A stretch of DNA of 64,000 nt from Arthrobacter sp. FW306-07-I (GTDB taxonomy: Bacteria > Actinomycetota > Actinomycetes > Actinomycetales > Micrococcaceae). This document shows, in pieces, positions 1 to 7,599 of the stretch. The translations under genes were made by a program, and so were the position numbers. The notes below the pieces were generated by a model. That model was not told the origin of the DNA. It searched no databases and saw only the letters and a program-made list of their open reading frames with translations. Every line of letters starts with the position of its first letter. The stretch's first letter is position 1. Location of the stretch: the NCBI RefSeq assembly GCF_021800405.1, contig NZ_CP084550.1, positions 3,968,001 through 4,032,000 on the forward strand. Direction: 5' to 3'.

Positions 1-268
1 GGGACGTCACTTCCGGAAGGACTGCCGAGAGGCTGGAAAAGACGCTGCGGAGGTTCAGTCCTATCAGGACCAGGCACACCCCCAGGTAGACCAAGGCACG
101 GCGGCTGCCCACCCGGGTGGGTGCCGCCGGCGGGAGTTCATCGATTTCTGCGTCCACCAGGGTGCTGAGGTCCATCAGGCTGCTGCCGCTCCGGGCCCGG
201 CCCTGTGCGTCCCCCGCGGCTGTCATCCGCCGCTGCTTACTTGCCCCGGCATTCATTGCGTCCTTCAT
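1..268 (-). CDS. MFS transporter, CynX/NimT-like, N-terminal part only
   Basis: The first 89 codons of a gene that runs off the left edge of the window. A hydrophilic N-terminus of about 50 residues is followed by a first membrane helix containing GLNLRSVFSSLSAVLPEV. That arrangement is typical of the CynX/NimT branch of major facilitator transporters, whose first helix ends in a conserved N-x-R segment. The ATG at 268 is the most upstream start in the frame; an in-frame ATG at 256 is an alternative. It is divergent from the membrane protein gene at 405. The substrate cannot be told from this fragment (cyanate, nitroimidazole and other drugs are known in the family). The family call is inference from one helix. 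Confidence 0.6.
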   Translation of the reverse strand, partial: MKDAMNAGASKQRRMTAAGDAQGRARSGSSLMDLSTLVDAEIDELPPAAPTRVGSRRALVYLGVCLVLIGLNLRSVFSSLSAVLPEVTS

Positions 269-311
269 GGGCCCATTCTCGCAGGAGAGCGCGGATGCAG
301 GTTTTCCACAT

Positions 312-340
312 AGGGGAAGAGGCGGCTTCTGGCTTCCCCT
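312..340. promoter_or_regulatory. Inverted repeat in divergent promoter region
   Basis: AGGGGAAG (312-319) and CTTCCCCT (333-340) form perfect 8-bp arms around a 13-base spacer. They lie between the divergent MFS gene (start 268) and the membrane protein gene (start 405). A regulator site is possible but no candidate regulator sits next to it. Confidence 0.25.
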
Positions 341-404
341 GCAACTTCGTAGGTTGAAAGCAGCCGCGGCCACGCACATGGCTGCATCAACCGATGGGAG
401 CACC

Positions 405-932
405 ATGGAAACCACGCCGCAACCGGAACCCGGCCCGGGATCGACCGAAAGCCGACTGGCGGAAGGTGCGTCGCTGGACGGTAGATCGGTGGACGGTGCA
501 TCGCAGGCCAGTAGATCCGTGGACGCTGCATCGAAGGGAAGCGCACCGCCGGGCGGGCCGGGCTCGCCTCCCCGGCAGGGAGGCCCTGGCCAGCCTCAGC
601 CACGTGCGCCCAGGCATAAAGGGGCCGACAGCCTGGTCCTGGCGATCCTTGCCCCTGCAAGCATGATCCTCACGGCACCTGTATCCATGTTCGCCATGTT
701 GATGACGTATTCGTCCAACGGCTCTTCCAGCAGGCCATGGGTGACTCCCCTGGTGCTGTTCAGCCTTCCGCTCCTCTTTGCTTCTCTCGCCCTGCGACGG
801 GCCATCCCTGCCCTAAAGCGGTCGCCACAGGGATCCGGTGACCGCTCCGCTGCGGCGGTTGCGCTGTGTCTTGGCGGTCTGGTCTATGCCCTGGCACTGG
901 GTCCGGCGTTGGACAACGTGGGGGTGTTGTGA
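405..932 (+). CDS. Hypothetical membrane protein with repetitive N-terminus
   Basis: A protein of 175 residues with no function recognised. Residues 1-70 are hydrophilic and rich in Pro, Gly, Ser and Ala. They contain a repeated RSVDxAS unit encoded by two near-identical 23-bp stretches at 481-503 and 511-533. Three hydrophobic segments follow (around residues 75-100, 112-125 and 150-170), so the C-terminal half is membrane embedded and the repeats probably face the cytoplasm. The ATG at 405 has GGGAG seven bases upstream; longer upstream frames lack a ribosome site. trmB begins 43 bases after the stop, so the two may be co-transcribed. The layout resembles small DUF4190-type proteins, but I do not claim that family. 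Confidence 0.55.
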   Translation: METTPQPEPGPGSTESRLAEGASLDGRSVDGASQASRSVDAASKGSAPPGGPGSPPRQGGPGQPQPRAPRHKGADSLVLAILAPASMILTAPVSMFAMLMTYSSNGSSSRPWVTPLVLFSLPLLFASLALRRAIPALKRSPQGSGDRSAAAVALCLGGLVYALALGPALDNVGVL

Positions 933-975
933 CCCCTCCGATCCGGAGCAGTCTCGCGGCGCTATTCTGGAAGGG

Positions 976-1899
976 ATGAGCGAATCCCCTGAAAACCCCC
1001 AGCAGCCGCATGTCCCGAGGCCCGTGACGCCCGGAACCCAGGCCTCCTTTGGCACCTATGGCGGCCGCCCGGTCAGCTTCGTGCGCCGCGGCACCCGATT
1101 GCAGGGCCGGAGGCAAGCTGCCTGGGCCGAGCATGCCGAGCGGTGGGCCGTCGACGTACCAAGGCACGTGGCCAACACCTCGGTCCACCCCGACTACGTC
1201 TTTGACGCTGCGGCTGAATTCGGCCGTGACGCCCCGCTCATCGTCGAGATTGGCTCGGGCCTTGGCGATGCCATCTGCCATGCAGCCGAACAGAACCCGG
1301 ACACGAACTTTCTGGCCGTGGAGGTCTACACCCCGGGCCTGGCCAACACCATCATCAAGATCAACAGCCGGGGCCTGAACAATGTCAGGGTGGTGGAGGC
1401 AAACGCTCCGGAGGTACTGGCCACCATGCTGCCCGAAGGCTCGGTCAGTGAATTGTGGGTCTTCTTCCCGGACCCGTGGCACAAGTCGCGGCATCACAAG
1501 CGCCGGCTCATCCAGCCTGAGTTCGCAGAGCTGGCGGCGCGGGCCCTGAAACCGGGTGGCCTCTTCCGGATCGCCACCGACTGGTCCAACTATGCCGTCC
1601 ACGTCCGCGATGTGATGGCAGCTTCAATGGACTTCGAGAACCTGCACACCGGCGAGCGCCGCGGCCCCGAAAGCCCGCTGACCCAGGTGTGGCAGTCCGG
1701 CGTTGAATCCGTGGTGGGCGGCGCGCCCGTCCGCGAGGGACGCGCGCCCGTGAGCACGGAACACACCGGCCCCAACGAAGGCGTGGACGAAACGGGCGGC
1801 TGGGCACCCCGCTTCGAGGGCCGGATCAGGACCAGCTTTGAGGCAAAGGCACACGAGGCCGGCAGGTTGATCTTCGACCTCTGCTACCGCCGCCGTTGA
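976..1899 (+). CDS. trmB: tRNA (guanine-N7-)-methyltransferase TrmB
   Basis: Class I SAM-dependent methyltransferase that makes m7G46 in the variable loop of tRNAs, 307 residues. The SAM-binding motif IVEIGSGLGDA is near residue 92. The TrmB signature FFPDPWHKSRHHKRRL lies near residues 165-180 and ends in the basic stretch that contacts tRNA. A GG-R-ATDW segment follows near residue 205. The ATG at 976 is preceded by GGAAGG. The protein is longer than the usual 210-250 residues. It has an extra N-terminal tail of about 50 residues and a low-complexity Gly/Pro/Glu insert around residues 245-275, both outside the catalytic core. Family assignment is firm; the role of the additions is unknown. 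Confidence 0.93.
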   Translation: MSESPENPQQPHVPRPVTPGTQASFGTYGGRPVSFVRRGTRLQGRRQAAWAEHAERWAVDVPRHVANTSVHPDYVFDAAAEFGRDAPLIVEIGSGLGDAICHAAEQNPDTNFLAVEVYTPGLANTIIKINSRGLNNVRVVEANAPEVLATMLPEGSVSELWVFFPDPWHKSRHHKRRLIQPEFAELAARALKPGGLFRIATDWSNYAVHVRDVMAASMDFENLHTGERRGPESPLTQVWQSGVESVVGGAPVREGRAPVSTEHTGPNEGVDETGGWAPRFEGRIRTSFEAKAHEAGRLIFDLCYRRR

Positions 1900-1948
1900 A
1901 CGCTGAACCTGCCTGGGCGGTGCATCCCGGCCAGTCCGGGCAGTACTT

Positions 1949-2395
1949 TCAGCCGACGCTGATGGAGCCCACGATCTCCTTGAGCATGTCCAGCCGGGGT
2001 TCTGCCTCCGGGTTCAGGTAGGGCCAGATGACCACTACGCCAATGAACCGCCCCCTTTCCCACACGCCTACCGTGGCTGCCACCTTGGCCGGCCCGCCGT
2101 CGTCGTCATATCCCACAACCACGGCGTAGGCAGCCTTGCCGGGCAGGTTCAGCTCGCCCTCCGCCAGGAGGGTCCCGCCCCGGTCCTCAAGGTAGAAGCC
2201 CGCCATCAGGTGCGCCCAGCCGTTGGCCTGCGGGGCGTCCTGCACGGAGGTGTCGTCCTTGATCACGGTGACCAGCACGCCGTTCAGCAGGCCGTACTGT
2301 TCGCTGTTGGGCCCGGCCGTGGAGTCGCCCAGGACCTGGGTGTGCTCGGGGAAGTCTGCGGTGAAGCCCAGCGGGGATTCGATGTGCACTGACAT
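1949..2395 (-). CDS. Hypothetical small partner of the WXG100-type protein
   Basis: A protein of 148 residues with no signal peptide or membrane segment and no family recognised. Alternating hydrophobic residues suggest a compact alpha/beta fold, with strands around FIGVVVIWPYL and a C-terminal helix DMLKEIV. It starts five bases after the stop of the WXG100-type gene at 2401-3981, so the two almost certainly form one transcript. By position it could be a chaperone, immunity or accessory protein for that gene. This is inference from gene order only; the sequence itself shows no immunity-family motif that I recognise. Confidence 0.55.
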   Translation of the reverse strand: MSVHIESPLGFTADFPEHTQVLGDSTAGPNSEQYGLLNGVLVTVIKDDTSVQDAPQANGWAHLMAGFYLEDRGGTLLAEGELNLPGKAAYAVVVGYDDDGGPAKVAATVGVWERGRFIGVVVIWPYLNPEAEPRLDMLKEIVGSISVG

Positions 2396-2400
2396 GGGTT

Positions 2401-3981
2401 TCAGAGCCTCTCGAGCTTGGTGTCGTTGGGGACCTTATAGTACGTGGAGACGTTGGTGGTGGCCTGGTTCTCGGTCTTGACCTCCACCTCGCCCATCTTC
2501 ACGTCAAAGCCTGCCTCGTTGGTGGCCGTCACAACCGAGTTCACCTGGACGGTGGCGGAACCGGCCTCATAGAGCCGTGCCGCGTCACGGGCTGCGCCGG
2601 TGTCATTCCCCAGGGCAACGTTGCGCAGGTAGCTGTCGATGATGGGCCGGTTCTCCGGAGAGTAATCCACGTCGATCTTGACGCTGCCCTGCGTCCCTGC
2701 CGTGACGGTGGAATCGAATTTGGCGGCTTCTGTCTTCACACCGGAGGTGACGCCCTGCGCCACGGTGCCGTCCATGGACACCGAGACGGAATCGATGTTG
2801 TTGCTCTTGTCCATGTTGACCTGCAAGCCCCCCTTTCCGGAGGCTTCGAAGACCCTGCCGTCAAGCTTGAGCTGGCCCTGCGCGGAGATTTCACCGCTGG
2901 CGGTGGAGGTTCCGTCCGTCAGGTTCCGCTCATAGGCAAGGTCCAGTTTTGCCCCGCCCGAGGCCGTGCCGGCCTCACCCTCTGCATTGAGCGAGAACGT
3001 GCCCTTGGCCTTGTCCGCCTGTCCCATGGAGCCGTTGTCCTTGGCAGCGTCATTGATGGTGTCCAGGACGTACCCGGGAGGGTTGCCCGCCACATCCTTG
3101 ATCTCGCCGATGCTGTCCGGCGGCAGGTCCCGGTACATCTGTTCGCGGGCAGCCATGGCTTCCTCCACGCTGCCGAAGGTGTACTCGCGGGATACCTCGC
3201 CGGTCAGGGTGGCCCCCGCCGTGCCGGTGGTGTCATTCACGCCAAGGCCCAGGTTTCCGTACACCTTCATGGTGGCGGACCCGTCGGCGTTCTCCACCAC
3301 CTCGGTTCCCACTTCGGCACCGGCATGGACCCAGGCGACCCGGGCTTCGATGGAGGCCTTGCCCGTTTCCGAGTAGACCGGGATGTCCGCCTTGGCCAGC
3401 TCCTGGAGGTGCTGTTTGGCCAGTTGCTGTGCGGCCCCGGGGATGCCCCCGTCCATGCGCATGAGGTCCTCGGCGAAGGGGCCGTCGCTGCCTTCGCCCT
3501 CGATCAGGTATCTGCGGTCGGCGTCGGACAGTCCGGCCCACCACTTCGCCTGCTCTTCGGGGCTGGCGTTGAGCATCCGGTCCAGCCCCGACGCCAGTTC
3601 GCGGTGGTGCTCCGCGAGCTCCCTGGCGGCTTCGGCCTTTTCCTGGAACCAATCCTTGGCCTGCGCCGCCAAAGAAGTGATCCTGTCCCAGGCGCTGCCG
3701 CCGGAGCCGTCGCTTCCCCCGGTGGAAGCTTTCTCCTGTTCGTCGGCGTGTTTCATCAGGATTTTGGAGTTTTCCCGCAGGCTGGCGACGACTTTGTCCA
3801 GGCTGGGGCGGTGGCTGGCGGTCCATTCCTGGCGGAAGCGTTCACCGTCCCTGCCCTTCCACGGTGCGGACTGGATCTGGCTGTGCAGTGAACCGGCCCG
3901 GCTGCTCAACAGGGATGCTGCCTGGTCGGCCGCCTTGGCCAGCGCCCGCAGCTGGCTGATGTCTGCGCCGTAAAAAGTCAT
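2401..3981 (-). CDS. WXG100-headed protein with long beta-rich C-terminal region
   Basis: A protein of 526 residues. Residues 1-95 form the helical hairpin expected of the WXG100/ESAT-6 superfamily, with the turn motif WKG at residues 41-43 between two Ala/Leu-rich helices. Residues 95-160 are a charged linker with coiled-coil character. From about residue 205 to the end the protein is rich in Gly, Thr, Ser, Val and Asp with alternating hydrophobicity, as in repetitive beta structures. I see no known toxin active site. WXG100 heads usually mark substrates of type VII (ESX) secretion, but no ESX machinery gene lies in this window. Start ATG at 3981. It is followed by the 148-residue gene after five bases and is divergent from the DUF1206 gene. 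WXG100 assignment is moderately sure; the function of the C-terminus is unknown. Confidence 0.7.
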   Translation of the reverse strand: MTFYGADISQLRALAKAADQAASLLSSRAGSLHSQIQSAPWKGRDGERFRQEWTASHRPSLDKVVASLRENSKILMKHADEQEKASTGGSDGSGGSAWDRITSLAAQAKDWFQEKAEAARELAEHHRELASGLDRMLNASPEEQAKWWAGLSDADRRYLIEGEGSDGPFAEDLMRMDGGIPGAAQQLAKQHLQELAKADIPVYSETGKASIEARVAWVHAGAEVGTEVVENADGSATMKVYGNLGLGVNDTTGTAGATLTGEVSREYTFGSVEEAMAAREQMYRDLPPDSIGEIKDVAGNPPGYVLDTINDAAKDNGSMGQADKAKGTFSLNAEGEAGTASGGAKLDLAYERNLTDGTSTASGEISAQGQLKLDGRVFEASGKGGLQVNMDKSNNIDSVSVSMDGTVAQGVTSGVKTEAAKFDSTVTAGTQGSVKIDVDYSPENRPIIDSYLRNVALGNDTGAARDAARLYEAGSATVQVNSVVTATNEAGFDVKMGEVEVKTENQATTNVSTYYKVPNDTKLERL

Positions 3982-4050
3982 GGTTTCCCCCGGGAAAAGT
4001 GTGCGGTGCCTGTCGATCGCTGGTCCTTATGGTTGCACAGGTAGCGGAAG

Positions 4051-4080
4051 CGGGCGATGGGGATCCCTCCCCATCGCCCG
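4051..4080. promoter_or_regulatory. Perfect 13-bp inverted repeat between divergent genes
   Basis: Arms at 4051-4063 and 4068-4080 (CGGGCGATGGGGA and its complement) enclose the loop TCCC. It lies 70 bases upstream of the WXG100-type gene start and 124 bases upstream of the DUF1206 gene. It has no T-run on either side, so a terminator is unlikely. It could be an operator or a 5'-UTR hairpin. Confidence 0.5.
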
Positions 4081-4203
4081 GCGGTCCGGGCGCGGACAGT
4101 GCCGGGAGCCGACTGTTCCGCATCCCGGCCGGCATGGCACGATTGCCCTTGTACGAAGGGCACGCACACCAGCGCACTACCGCGCCTGCTCAAAGGAAAG
4201 ACG

Positions 4204-5034
4204 ATAAAAGAAGAACTCAAACAGGTGGTCGAGAAGGCCGAGGACGTCACGAATTCGCGCATCCTCGAGTTCCTGGCCCGCGCCGGGTTTGCGGTTAGCG
4301 GCATCCTGCACCTGTTGGTGGGTGCCATTGCCGTCCGGCTGGCCGTGGGCGGCACGGGCAATGCCGATTTCAGCGGCGCGATGGCCGAGCTGGCAACCAT
4401 GCCTGTGGGCCCGTTTCTGCTATGGGGCAGCTTCGCGGCCTGCGCCGCGTTGTCGCTCTGGCAGACCGGCGATGCAATTTTCGACTTCAACCACCAGGCC
4501 ACCAGGAAAAAGATCAAGAACAAGGCCAAGGCCGCCCTGCAGGCGGTCGTGTACGCCGTCCTGGCCGTGACTGTTTGGCACTTCGTAACGGGCTCCGGGA
4601 CTGGCGGGGACAACCGCAAGGCCGCCAGCGACTTCACTATCGCCATGGTGCAGGCCCCGGGCGGGGTGGCATTGCTCGTCCTGATCGGATTGGCCGTGGC
4701 GGTCGCGGGCGTGGCCTACGGCATGCGGGGCCCCAACAAATCCTTCGAGAAGCACCTGCGGATGCCGGCCTCCGGGACGGCTCGTACAGCGGTGGTGACC
4801 CTGGGGGTTGCGGGATACCTGGCCAAGGGCCTGGTGCTGCTGCTGACCGGCCTGCTCATCGTGATTGCCACCATCAAGGAACATCCGGAGGACTCCACCG
4901 GTCTGGACGGCGGGCTGCGTGCCCTTCGGGACCAACCGATGGGCCCCTATCTCCTGGCCGCGGTGGGAGCCGGGCTGGTCTGCTACGGCGCGTACATGAT
5001 CATGCGCGCCCGGCTGGCCAAAATGACCAAATAG
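4204..5034 (+). CDS. DUF1206 integral membrane protein
   Basis: Membrane protein of about 276 residues with six predicted helices in three internal pairs, the layout of DUF1206 proteins. The N-terminus KEELKQ-EKAED-TNSR-FLARAGFAVSGILHLLVG fits what I recall of actinobacterial members. Function unknown; a role in the cell envelope or stress is often assumed. The start is odd. The codon where family members begin is ATA at 4204, with AAAGGAAAG placed correctly upstream. The nearest standard start downstream is GTG at 4225, which has a poor ribosome site and removes conserved residues. The frame is also open upstream to an ATG at 4057, inside the inverted repeat. I chose 4204 on ribosome-site placement and family resemblance; treat it as uncertain. 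Confidence 0.75.
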   Translation: MKEELKQVVEKAEDVTNSRILEFLARAGFAVSGILHLLVGAIAVRLAVGGTGNADFSGAMAELATMPVGPFLLWGSFAACAALSLWQTGDAIFDFNHQATRKKIKNKAKAALQAVVYAVLAVTVWHFVTGSGTGGDNRKAASDFTIAMVQAPGGVALLVLIGLAVAVAGVAYGMRGPNKSFEKHLRMPASGTARTAVVTLGVAGYLAKGLVLLLTGLLIVIATIKEHPEDSTGLDGGLRALRDQPMGPYLLAAVGAGLVCYGAYMIMRARLAKMTK

Positions 5035-5061
5035 CCGGCTGCAGTGTGATGAGGTGGGGGA

Positions 5062-5562
5062 ATGCCGCAGGTACGTGCCGAACGCCTCATCCGAATCGAT
5101 CCGGAGACTGCATTCGCCTTTTCCCAGACCACCGGAGAGTTCCGCCTCAAGTGGGACCCCTTCATCTCCGCACAGGGTTTCCTGGACGGAGCGCAGGCAG
5201 CAGGCAAGGGCGTCCGCACCCGCACCAGGTCGCGCCTTGGCCTGACGATGGTCAGCCAGTATGTCTCCTACGCGCCGCCGCGGAACGTGGGCATGACCAT
5301 GGTGTCCGGGCCCTGGTTCTTCAAGAACTTCGGCGGCGGCTGGCGTTTCACCGCTGACGACGACGGCACCCGCGCGGTCTGGAAGTACACCTTTTCCTGC
5401 CGGCCGCCCTTGCTGCGGCCCATCATGGAGCGGATCGGCAGTTGGCTGCTGGGCTACGAGATCGAACGGCGGATTGATGCCTTCGCCCGCGCCTGCGAGG
5501 ACGAGGCCCTGGTCGCGGAGTTCAAGGCACTGGGGACCCGGGACCAGTCGCCCCGCACCTAG
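5062..5562 (+). CDS. SRPBCC-family (polyketide cyclase/START-like) protein
   Basis: A protein of 166 residues. It begins with the strand PQVRAERLIRIDPETAFAF, and DPFI, VSGPWFFKNFGGGWRF and ELKYTF-like strands follow. A long C-terminal helix, PIMERIGSWLLGYEIERRIDAFARACE, completes the helix-grip fold of SRPBCC proteins that bind hydrophobic ligands. No catalytic residues can be pointed out. A GGGGG ribosome site sits just before ATG 5062, and the gene lies 27 bases after the DUF1206 gene, probably in the same transcript. Its stop overlaps the stop of the convergent anti-sigma gene by four bases. Fold call is good; the ligand is unknown. Confidence 0.75.
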   Translation: MPQVRAERLIRIDPETAFAFSQTTGEFRLKWDPFISAQGFLDGAQAAGKGVRTRTRSRLGLTMVSQYVSYAPPRNVGMTMVSGPWFFKNFGGGWRFTADDDGTRAVWKYTFSCRPPLLRPIMERIGSWLLGYEIERRIDAFARACEDEALVAEFKALGTRDQSPRT

Positions 5563-6212
5563 GGAACCGTAATCACCGCCACCGCGTGCTGCGCGCCGTC
5601 CCGCAGCTCCACGCTTGAGATGCTGCCCAGCTGGATGGGCGTTGCCCCGGTGACCTTGACCTTTCCGCTGGGCGTGGCCGTCCAGGCACAGGCGCGGTCC
5701 TCCCCGCCGGCGCGGTCCCGCACCCACAGCGAGAGCGTCCCATCCGCCGGCAGGCTGCTGCCGCTTACCGCGAGTTCGGTCCCCCACGTCTTCCGCGCCA
5801 TGTCGATGTTCACCTGCAGCCCTCCCCCGGACACCACCGAATAGGTGGCGTCCGGCTGCGGCGGCCTGGCCAGCAAAGGCCCCACCGCCAGGCCCACCGC
5901 CAGGCAGGCAGCGGCGACGGCGCCCGCCAGCGCTGCCCACCGCCGTCGTAATGTCCGACGGCGGCGCGCCAGTTCGTCGAAAAGGCGGACGGGGACGCCG
6001 CGGTCAGCCGCCCCGCTGCCGGGAACGTCGGTAAGCGCCACGGCGTCGGGGACGGGAAGCGCGTCCAGAAGCACTGGCACCTTCTCCAGCACGGCAAGTT
6101 CCTTGCGGCAGCCGGCGCAGCCCTGCAGATGGGCCTCGAAGAGGGCAAGGTCGGCGGGCTCAAGGCCGCCCAGCACATAGGCCCCCAGCAAGGTGTGTGG
6201 GTTGGTGCTCAT
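5559..6212 (-). CDS. Anti-sigma factor with zinc motif, RskA-like
   Basis: A single-pass membrane protein of 217 residues. The N-terminal cytoplasmic domain carries HLQGCAGC (H-x3-C-x2-C), the zinc-binding anti-sigma (ZAS) signature, near residues 28-35. A membrane helix lies around residues 92-115 (WAALAGAVAAACLAVGLAVGPLLA). The outer domain of about 100 residues resembles the RskA C-terminal domain. Its ATG overlaps the stop of the sigma gene upstream (6209) by four bases, the normal arrangement for a sigma factor and its cognate inhibitor. It should hold the 6209-6709 sigma factor inactive until cleaved by proteases, as known for RskA/SigK-type pairs. Confidence 0.85.
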   Translation of the reverse strand: MSTNPHTLLGAYVLGGLEPADLALFEAHLQGCAGCRKELAVLEKVPVLLDALPVPDAVALTDVPGSGAADRGVPVRLFDELARRRRTLRRRWAALAGAVAAACLAVGLAVGPLLARPPQPDATYSVVSGGGLQVNIDMARKTWGTELAVSGSSLPADGTLSLWVRDRAGGEDRACAWTATPSGKVKVTGATPIQLGSISSVELRDGAQHAVAVITVP

Positions 6213-6709
6213 CGTTCCACCCCCATTTCATCCAGGATGCCCCGCAGGGCCCGGAGGGCGTAATACGCGCGGGACTTGACCGTGCCGCTGGGGATGTTGA
6301 GCTGGACAGCCGCCTCGTTGACCGTGAACCGGCGGTAATGCAGGGCCACCAAAACGTCCCGGTGTTCCTTGCTCAGCCGCAGCAGTGCCTCCTCCATCAG
6401 GACCCGGTTGAGCAGTTCATCAACGCGGCCCATCACCTCGACGGGATCGGTGGGGCTGCCCTCCAGCGCCTCCGGCGGGCGGCGCTGGCTGCGTCGGTAG
6501 TTATCGATCATGATGTTCCTGGCCGTGCGGTACAAGTAACTGCGGAAGCTGCCGTTGACGTCCGGGGCGTGCTGCCACACGCGGAGCACGGTTTCCTGGA
6601 CCACGTCCTCCGCGAGCTGCGGATCATGGGTGGCGCTGAGCACGAACCGGCGCAGGGCGTTGCCGTGTTCACGGTAGATGGCCTCCACCACATTGTCGTC
6701 GAGCGGCAT
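6209..6709 (-). CDS. ECF sigma factor (pair 1)
   Basis: RNA polymerase sigma factor of the extracytoplasmic function group, 166 residues. Region 2 runs from about residue 10 to 75 and includes DPQLAEDVVQETVLRVWQH and SYLYRTARNIMIDNYRR. Region 4 runs from about 105 to 160 and includes LSKEHRDVLVALHYRRFTVNEAA and the recognition helix IPSGTVKSRAYYAL. Upstream in-frame ATGs exist, but ATG 6709 has AGGAGG six to seven bases upstream. The gene overlaps the anti-sigma gene. The promoter motif found upstream (6807-6835) recurs before the divergent lipoprotein gene, which suggests autoregulation and a shared regulon. Confidence 0.92.
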   Translation of the reverse strand: MPLDDNVVEAIYREHGNALRRFVLSATHDPQLAEDVVQETVLRVWQHAPDVNGSFRSYLYRTARNIMIDNYRRSQRRPPEALEGSPTDPVEVMGRVDELLNRVLMEEALLRLSKEHRDVLVALHYRRFTVNEAAVQLNIPSGTVKSRAYYALRALRGILDEMGVER

Positions 6710-6806
6710 GCCGCCCCTCCTATCGCTGTCCCGGCACTGCATGGCCCACGTCGCCACACGCGGGCCACTGTGCAGGAACGCCACAGCATCCGGCGCTCCT
6801 GGCTGT

Positions 6807-6835
6807 TACCACGCATGAAGCCTTCCAACGGTTCA
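6807..6835 (-). promoter_or_regulatory. Predicted ECF promoter of the sigma/anti-sigma pair 1
   Basis: On the minus strand, TGAACC (6835-6830), a 16-base spacer, then CGTGGTA (6813-6807). The same two elements with the same spacing stand on the plus strand at 6871-6899. GAAC-type -35 and CGT-type -10 elements 16 bases apart are typical of ECF promoters. The leader to ATG 6709 would be about 90 bases. Confidence 0.65.
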
Positions 6836-6870
6836 AGCGCCCTCGCCCGCAATCCCGCTCCACCGCGCTG

Positions 6871-6899
6871 TGAACCATTCTTTACCCGGCGGCGTGGTA
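6871..6899 (+). promoter_or_regulatory. Predicted ECF promoter of the lipoprotein gene
   Basis: TGAACC (6871-6876), 16 bases, CGTGGTA (6893-6899), identical in both elements and spacing to the divergent copy at 6807-6835. It points at the lipoprotein gene whose ATG is at 6994. Confidence 0.65.
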
Positions 6900-6993
6900 G
6901 GGGTAGGCGCCCGGCAATGCAGGGCCGGCGCCCGCTGTGAAGGCAGCAGCGAAGAACGCCACAGCAAAAAGCATCAAAGCCAAGGAGCACACC

Positions 6994-7581
6994 ATGAAAC
7001 ACCACCTCGGGTCAGGCCTTGCCATCCTGGCCCTGGCTGCAGCCCTCAGCGGCTGCGGCAGCAGCAGTACAGCCCCGGCCGGAACCAGCCCGGCTACGGG
7101 CGCCGCGGGCAGCACAGCCGGCAGCACCGCCACCGCGTCATCCGGGGCGTCGTCTGCCGGCCCGTCTTCAACCTCCACGTCATCGTCCGCCTCATCGTCC
7201 CAGGCAGGCGCCGCCGTCGACCTTAAGACGGCTTCCTCGACGGCGGGCAGCATCGTGGTGGATGCGAAGGGCATGAGCCTCTACTTCTTCACCAAGGACA
7301 CCAAGGACTCCGGCACCAGCGCCTGCACCGGCTCCTGCCTGGTCTCATGGCCGCCGCTGACCACCAACTCGGGCACACCGGCGGCAGAGGGAGTGACCGG
7401 AAAAGTGGGCACCATCAGCACCCCCGACGGGAAGAAGCAGGTGACCCTGAACGGGATGCCGCTGTACTACTTCGCGAAGGACACCAAGCCGGGCGACACC
7501 CTTGGCCAGGGCGTGGGCGGTGTGTGGTACCTGTCGGATCCGTCGGGCGCGATGATCAAGGCGCCAGGCCAGGGCTACTAG
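6994..7581 (+). CDS. Lipoprotein with two PF03640-type secreted repeats
   Basis: A lipoprotein of 195 residues. A signal peptide ends in the lipobox LSGC with the acylated Cys at residue 21. A Ser/Thr/Ala/Gly-rich linker of about 50 residues follows. Then come two copies of the 'secreted repeat' seen in PF03640/COG4315 proteins: GMSLYFFTKDTKDSGTSAC near residue 90, and GMPLYYFAKDTKPGDTLGQG near 155. A Cys pair (SACTGSC) lies in the first. The function of this family is not established. ATG 6994 has AAGGAG upstream. Expression is probably controlled by the divergent ECF sigma factor through the promoter at 6871-6899, as SigK controls surface lipoproteins in mycobacteria (analogy only). Confidence 0.85.
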   Translation: MKHHLGSGLAILALAAALSGCGSSSTAPAGTSPATGAAGSTAGSTATASSGASSAGPSSTSTSSSASSSQAGAAVDLKTASSTAGSIVVDAKGMSLYFFTKDTKDSGTSACTGSCLVSWPPLTTNSGTPAAEGVTGKVGTISTPDGKKQVTLNGMPLYYFAKDTKPGDTLGQGVGGVWYLSDPSGAMIKAPGQGY

Positions 7582-7599
7582 GCCTGCCCGCTGCCACCC

